DNA of 64,000 bases from assembly GCA_021414085.1 (NCBI GenBank), contig JAIOPC010000007.1, positions 62,001 through 126,000 on the forward strand, written 5' to 3'. This DNA is from Actinomycetes bacterium. GTDB lineage: Bacteria; Actinomycetota; Acidimicrobiia; Acidimicrobiales; Ilumatobacteraceae. Made by a program: the position numbers and the translations under genes. Under the pieces are notes generated by a model that had not been told where the DNA came from, did not search any database, and was given only the letters and a program-made list of their open reading frames with translations. Positions within the stretch are counted from its first letter, which is position 1. Each line of letters starts with the position of its first letter. Below are positions 62,038 through 64,000 of the stretch, piece after piece.

Positions 62038-63291
62038 ATGACAGTCCACGACCTCTTCCCGTTTCTGAGTTCGATCGCAATCGGGATGCTGATCGGACTT
62101 GAGCGCGAACGGAGCCATCCTGCCGACGTTCATCAATCTGCCGGGCCACGCACCTTCGCGCTGCTTGCTCTATCGGGAACACTCGCCGCGACCATTGACC
62201 CGTGGGTGGTCGTCGCCGGGCTCTGCGCCGCGGCGGCGCTGCTAGTCATCGGTTACCTGGGGACGAGCCGCCGCGACCCGGGGGCGACAACGGAAGTCGC
62301 CGCGCTGTCCACGTTTCTGCTCGGCGCGCTCGCATGGCATCAGACCGCCGTCGCCGCGGCGCTCGGCATCACAGTGCTCGTGCTGCTGATGTCGAAGACT
62401 CGGATCCATTCGTTCGCGAGAGACGTTGTCACTGACCGCGAGGTCGACGACGCGGTCAAGTTCCTCGTGATGGCGTTCGTCGTGCTGCCGCTGCTTCCGA
62501 ATCGCGACGTCGGTCCGTACGGGGCGTTCAATCCCGAACGAATTTGGCAACTGGTGCTCGCGCTCTCGGGAATCTCTTGGGTCGGATACCTCGCAACGCG
62601 CGCCCTCGGACCGAGGCGGGGACCACTGATCGCCGGACTCGCGGGCGGATTCATCTCGGCCAGCGCGACGACTGCTTCGATGGGGCGACTCTCACGAACC
62701 GACAGCCAGCTGCGTCCGGCTGTCGCGGGGGCGTACATCGCCAGCATCGCAACCTTCGTCCAACTCGCGTTCATCGTCACCGTCGGCGACCGCACCCTGA
62801 TGCCGCGCCTCTGGCCGGCGCTCGTCGTCGGTGCACTCGTGCTGGCTGGCGTCGCAGGTGCAATGACGATTCGACCGGCGAAGTTGGACAGCAACGAGGC
62901 TGCCAACGTGAGCGCCCCGCCCGACGACGCAGCTCCCCGCCCGTTCGCTCTGAAACCCGCCCTCGTGCTGGCAGGCGTGTTGACCATCGCACTGCTGCTC
63001 GGCCGCTGGATTGTCGATGTCGCCGGACCGCGAGCAACGCTCCTTGCGACGGGCGCGGCCGGCCTCGCCGATGCCCACGCCGGCGCGCTCACCGCGGCCA
63101 CACTGCATCGGCAAGACCAGATCAGCACCTCCATCGCCTTGCTCGGCGTCGCCGTAGCTGTCACGGCCAACAGCGGCGTCAAGTGCATACTCGCCTTCGT
63201 CGCCGGAGGACGCCGGTTCGGCTGGCGAGTCGCAGCTGGGCTCGTTCCTGCATCCGCCGCGTTCCTCGTCGCCACAATGGTGGCCGCCTAA
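62038..63291 (+). CDS. MgtC/SapB-DUF4010 membrane protein
   Basis: This 417-residue membrane protein has an N-terminal MgtC-like part (SIAIGMLIGLERERS, SAGPRTFALLALSGTLAA) followed by a DUF4010 part (PRRGPLIAGLAGGFISASAT and the later repeats), about 11 helices in all. The fused family is widespread but without a proven transport activity. The start ATG is 110 bp after tmRNA. Confidence 0.87.
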   Translation: MTVHDLFPFLSSIAIGMLIGLERERSHPADVHQSAGPRTFALLALSGTLAATIDPWVVVAGLCAAAALLVIGYLGTSRRDPGATTEVAALSTFLLGALAWHQTAVAAALGITVLVLLMSKTRIHSFARDVVTDREVDDAVKFLVMAFVVLPLLPNRDVGPYGAFNPERIWQLVLALSGISWVGYLATRALGPRRGPLIAGLAGGFISASATTASMGRLSRTDSQLRPAVAGAYIASIATFVQLAFIVTVGDRTLMPRLWPALVVGALVLAGVAGAMTIRPAKLDSNEAANVSAPPDDAAPRPFALKPALVLAGVLTIALLLGRWIVDVAGPRATLLATGAAGLADAHAGALTAATLHRQDQISTSIALLGVAVAVTANSGVKCILAFVAGGRRFGWRVAAGLVPASAAFLVATMVAA

Positions 63292-63326
63292 CCACCGGGT
63301 CGTAAGGCCGGACTTCTCCGGTAACA

Positions 63327-63749
63327 ATGGAACACATGAGCGACGTCAACGACTGGAACAGCAAGATCATCGAAGAGTTCCGTGCCAACGGCGGCAAAGT
63401 TGGTGGCCAGTTTGAGGGTGCCCCACTGCTGTTGCTCCACACCACCGGCGCACGCACCGGCACGGAGCGCATCAACCCGATCATGTATCAAGACCTCGGC
63501 GGACCGATCGCTGTGTTCGCCTCCAAAGCTGGCGCCGATACCGACCCGGACTGGTACCGCAACATCAACGCCAATCCTGCGGTGACTGCCGAAATCGGAA
63601 CGTCGACCCGATCCTTCAACGCTCGCACCGCGAAGGGCGACGAACGCGAAACCATCTGGACCAAGCAGAAGAAGGATTACCCAGGCTTCGCGGGTTACGA
63701 GGAAAAGACGTCACGCGAGATTCCAGTGGTCGTGCTGGACCCAATCTGA
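63327..63749 (+). CDS. Deazaflavin (F420)-dependent nitroreductase-family protein (Ddn-like)
   Basis: This 140-residue split-barrel protein has APLLLLHTTGARTGTERINP, PIAVFASKAGADTDPDWYRNI and NPAVTAEIGTSTRSFNARTA, the hallmarks of the Ddn/FDOR-B group that uses F420H2. A second ATG at 63336 could also start translation. It supports an F420-producing actinobacterial host. Confidence 0.9.
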   Translation: MEHMSDVNDWNSKIIEEFRANGGKVGGQFEGAPLLLLHTTGARTGTERINPIMYQDLGGPIAVFASKAGADTDPDWYRNINANPAVTAEIGTSTRSFNARTAKGDERETIWTKQKKDYPGFAGYEEKTSREIPVVVLDPI

Positions 63750-63770
63750 CCCGCGCTGTAGCTTGCGGAA

Positions 63771-64000
63771 ATGTCGGAACCCACACAATCGATCTCCGTA
63801 CGACTGCGCCGCACCGTTGTTCAGGAGGGCTACGTCAGCGTGCCCGTCACCGAAGACCTGCTGCAGCCAGCCGACGCTGACGGCACGCGTTTCCTTGATG
63901 GGGCAAAAGTGTTGGCCGCGGCAACCCTGTTGGAGCCCGTCGACGGTTGGCTGCCAGAGGGCAGCGAGGTCGAGGTGCACCCGATACAGAAGGCGCCCGA
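63771..64000 (+). CDS. Hypothetical protein, 3' end beyond the window
   Basis: An open frame from ATG 63771 runs to the right edge without a stop (76 complete codons). It begins MSEPTQSISVRLRRTVVQEG and continues with YVSVPVTEDLLQPADADGTR. The composition and codon use match neighbouring genes. No family is recognised. It follows the Ddn-like gene by 21 bp and is probably in the same transcript. Confidence 0.6.
   Translation, partial: MSEPTQSISVRLRRTVVQEGYVSVPVTEDLLQPADADGTRFLDGAKVLAAATLLEPVDGWLPEGSEVEVHPIQKAP

Overview
The window is about 63% GC chromosomal DNA from an actinobacterium. It is most likely a member of the Acidimicrobiia (an Ilumatobacter-like lineage); this is inferred from gene content and order, not from any search. 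Supporting signs are the cell-wall and isoprenoid block dxr-rseP-ispG beside cdsA-frr-pyrH-tsf-rpsB, a WhiG-type sigma factor next to xerC-dprA-comM, a SigK/RskA pair with a fasciclin lipoprotein, deazaflavin (F420)-type enzyme families, a Mec-type JAMM protease beside a cysteine synthase, many ATGA/GTGA start-stop overlaps and many GTG starts. No prophage, insertion sequence or CRISPR array is visible.

Layout. 0-1.7 kb: 3' part of manA and a convergent nucleoside phosphorylase. 1.7-10 kb (minus strand): a housekeeping run of ispG, rseP, dxr, cdsA, frr, pyrH, tsf and rpsB, with a Shine-Dalgarno-sequestering hairpin before rpsB. 10.1-12.4 kb (minus): a translationally coupled operon of tandem-fasciclin lipoprotein, ECF sigma factor and anti-sigma factor, with a candidate self-recognised promoter. 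12.4-17.25 kb (minus): degenerate LytM protein, WhiG-like sigma factor, XerC, DprA and a ComM that lacks its usual N-terminus. 17.3-26.3 kb: an island of three large secreted proteins. Each has a different beta-propeller-type head (seven RCC1 repeats plus a metzincin; NHL-like; SBBP-like) on two or three copies of one shared C-terminal two-cysteine module. The island is bracketed by a perfect 142-bp duplication of the comM 5' region.

26.3-39.9 kb: Tat-exported DyP peroxidase, a small lipoprotein, ClpP (with a large nested inverted repeat between these last two), beta-carbonic anhydrase, a DUF1992 gene with two fold-type-II PLP enzymes, an OafA-like acyltransferase, a SufR-like Fe-S regulator, a HerA-like ATPase, a VapBC pair with a palindromic operator, and a DUF2461 gene. 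39.9-48.9 kb: a glycerol operon (kinase, glycerol-3-phosphate dehydrogenase with a BFD iron-sulfur tail, FAD/NAD oxidoreductase), a WYL regulator divergent from a DUF1579-like gene across a perfect inverted repeat, tRNA-Leu(TAG) directly abutting a luciferase-like gene, and assorted enzymes.

48.9-64 kb: rdgB-rph-murI, a CPBP protease, a membrane acyltransferase, an EamA transporter, two secreted proteins, cysteine synthase and Mec protease without a cysO gene between them, smpB (with tmRNA 4 kb away), a PfpI/DJ-1 protein, a dimethylargininase, TrmO, a GNAT, an SDR gene remnant, tmRNA, a MgtC/DUF4010 membrane protein, a Ddn-like protein, and an incomplete gene at the right edge.

The most unusual feature is the comM-flanked island of head-swapped secreted proteins. 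Next are the coupled FAS1-SigK-RskA operon with its candidate promoter, a dxr gene with no canonical start codon, the rpsB leader hairpin, and a protein start lying 2 nt beyond a tRNA 3' end.
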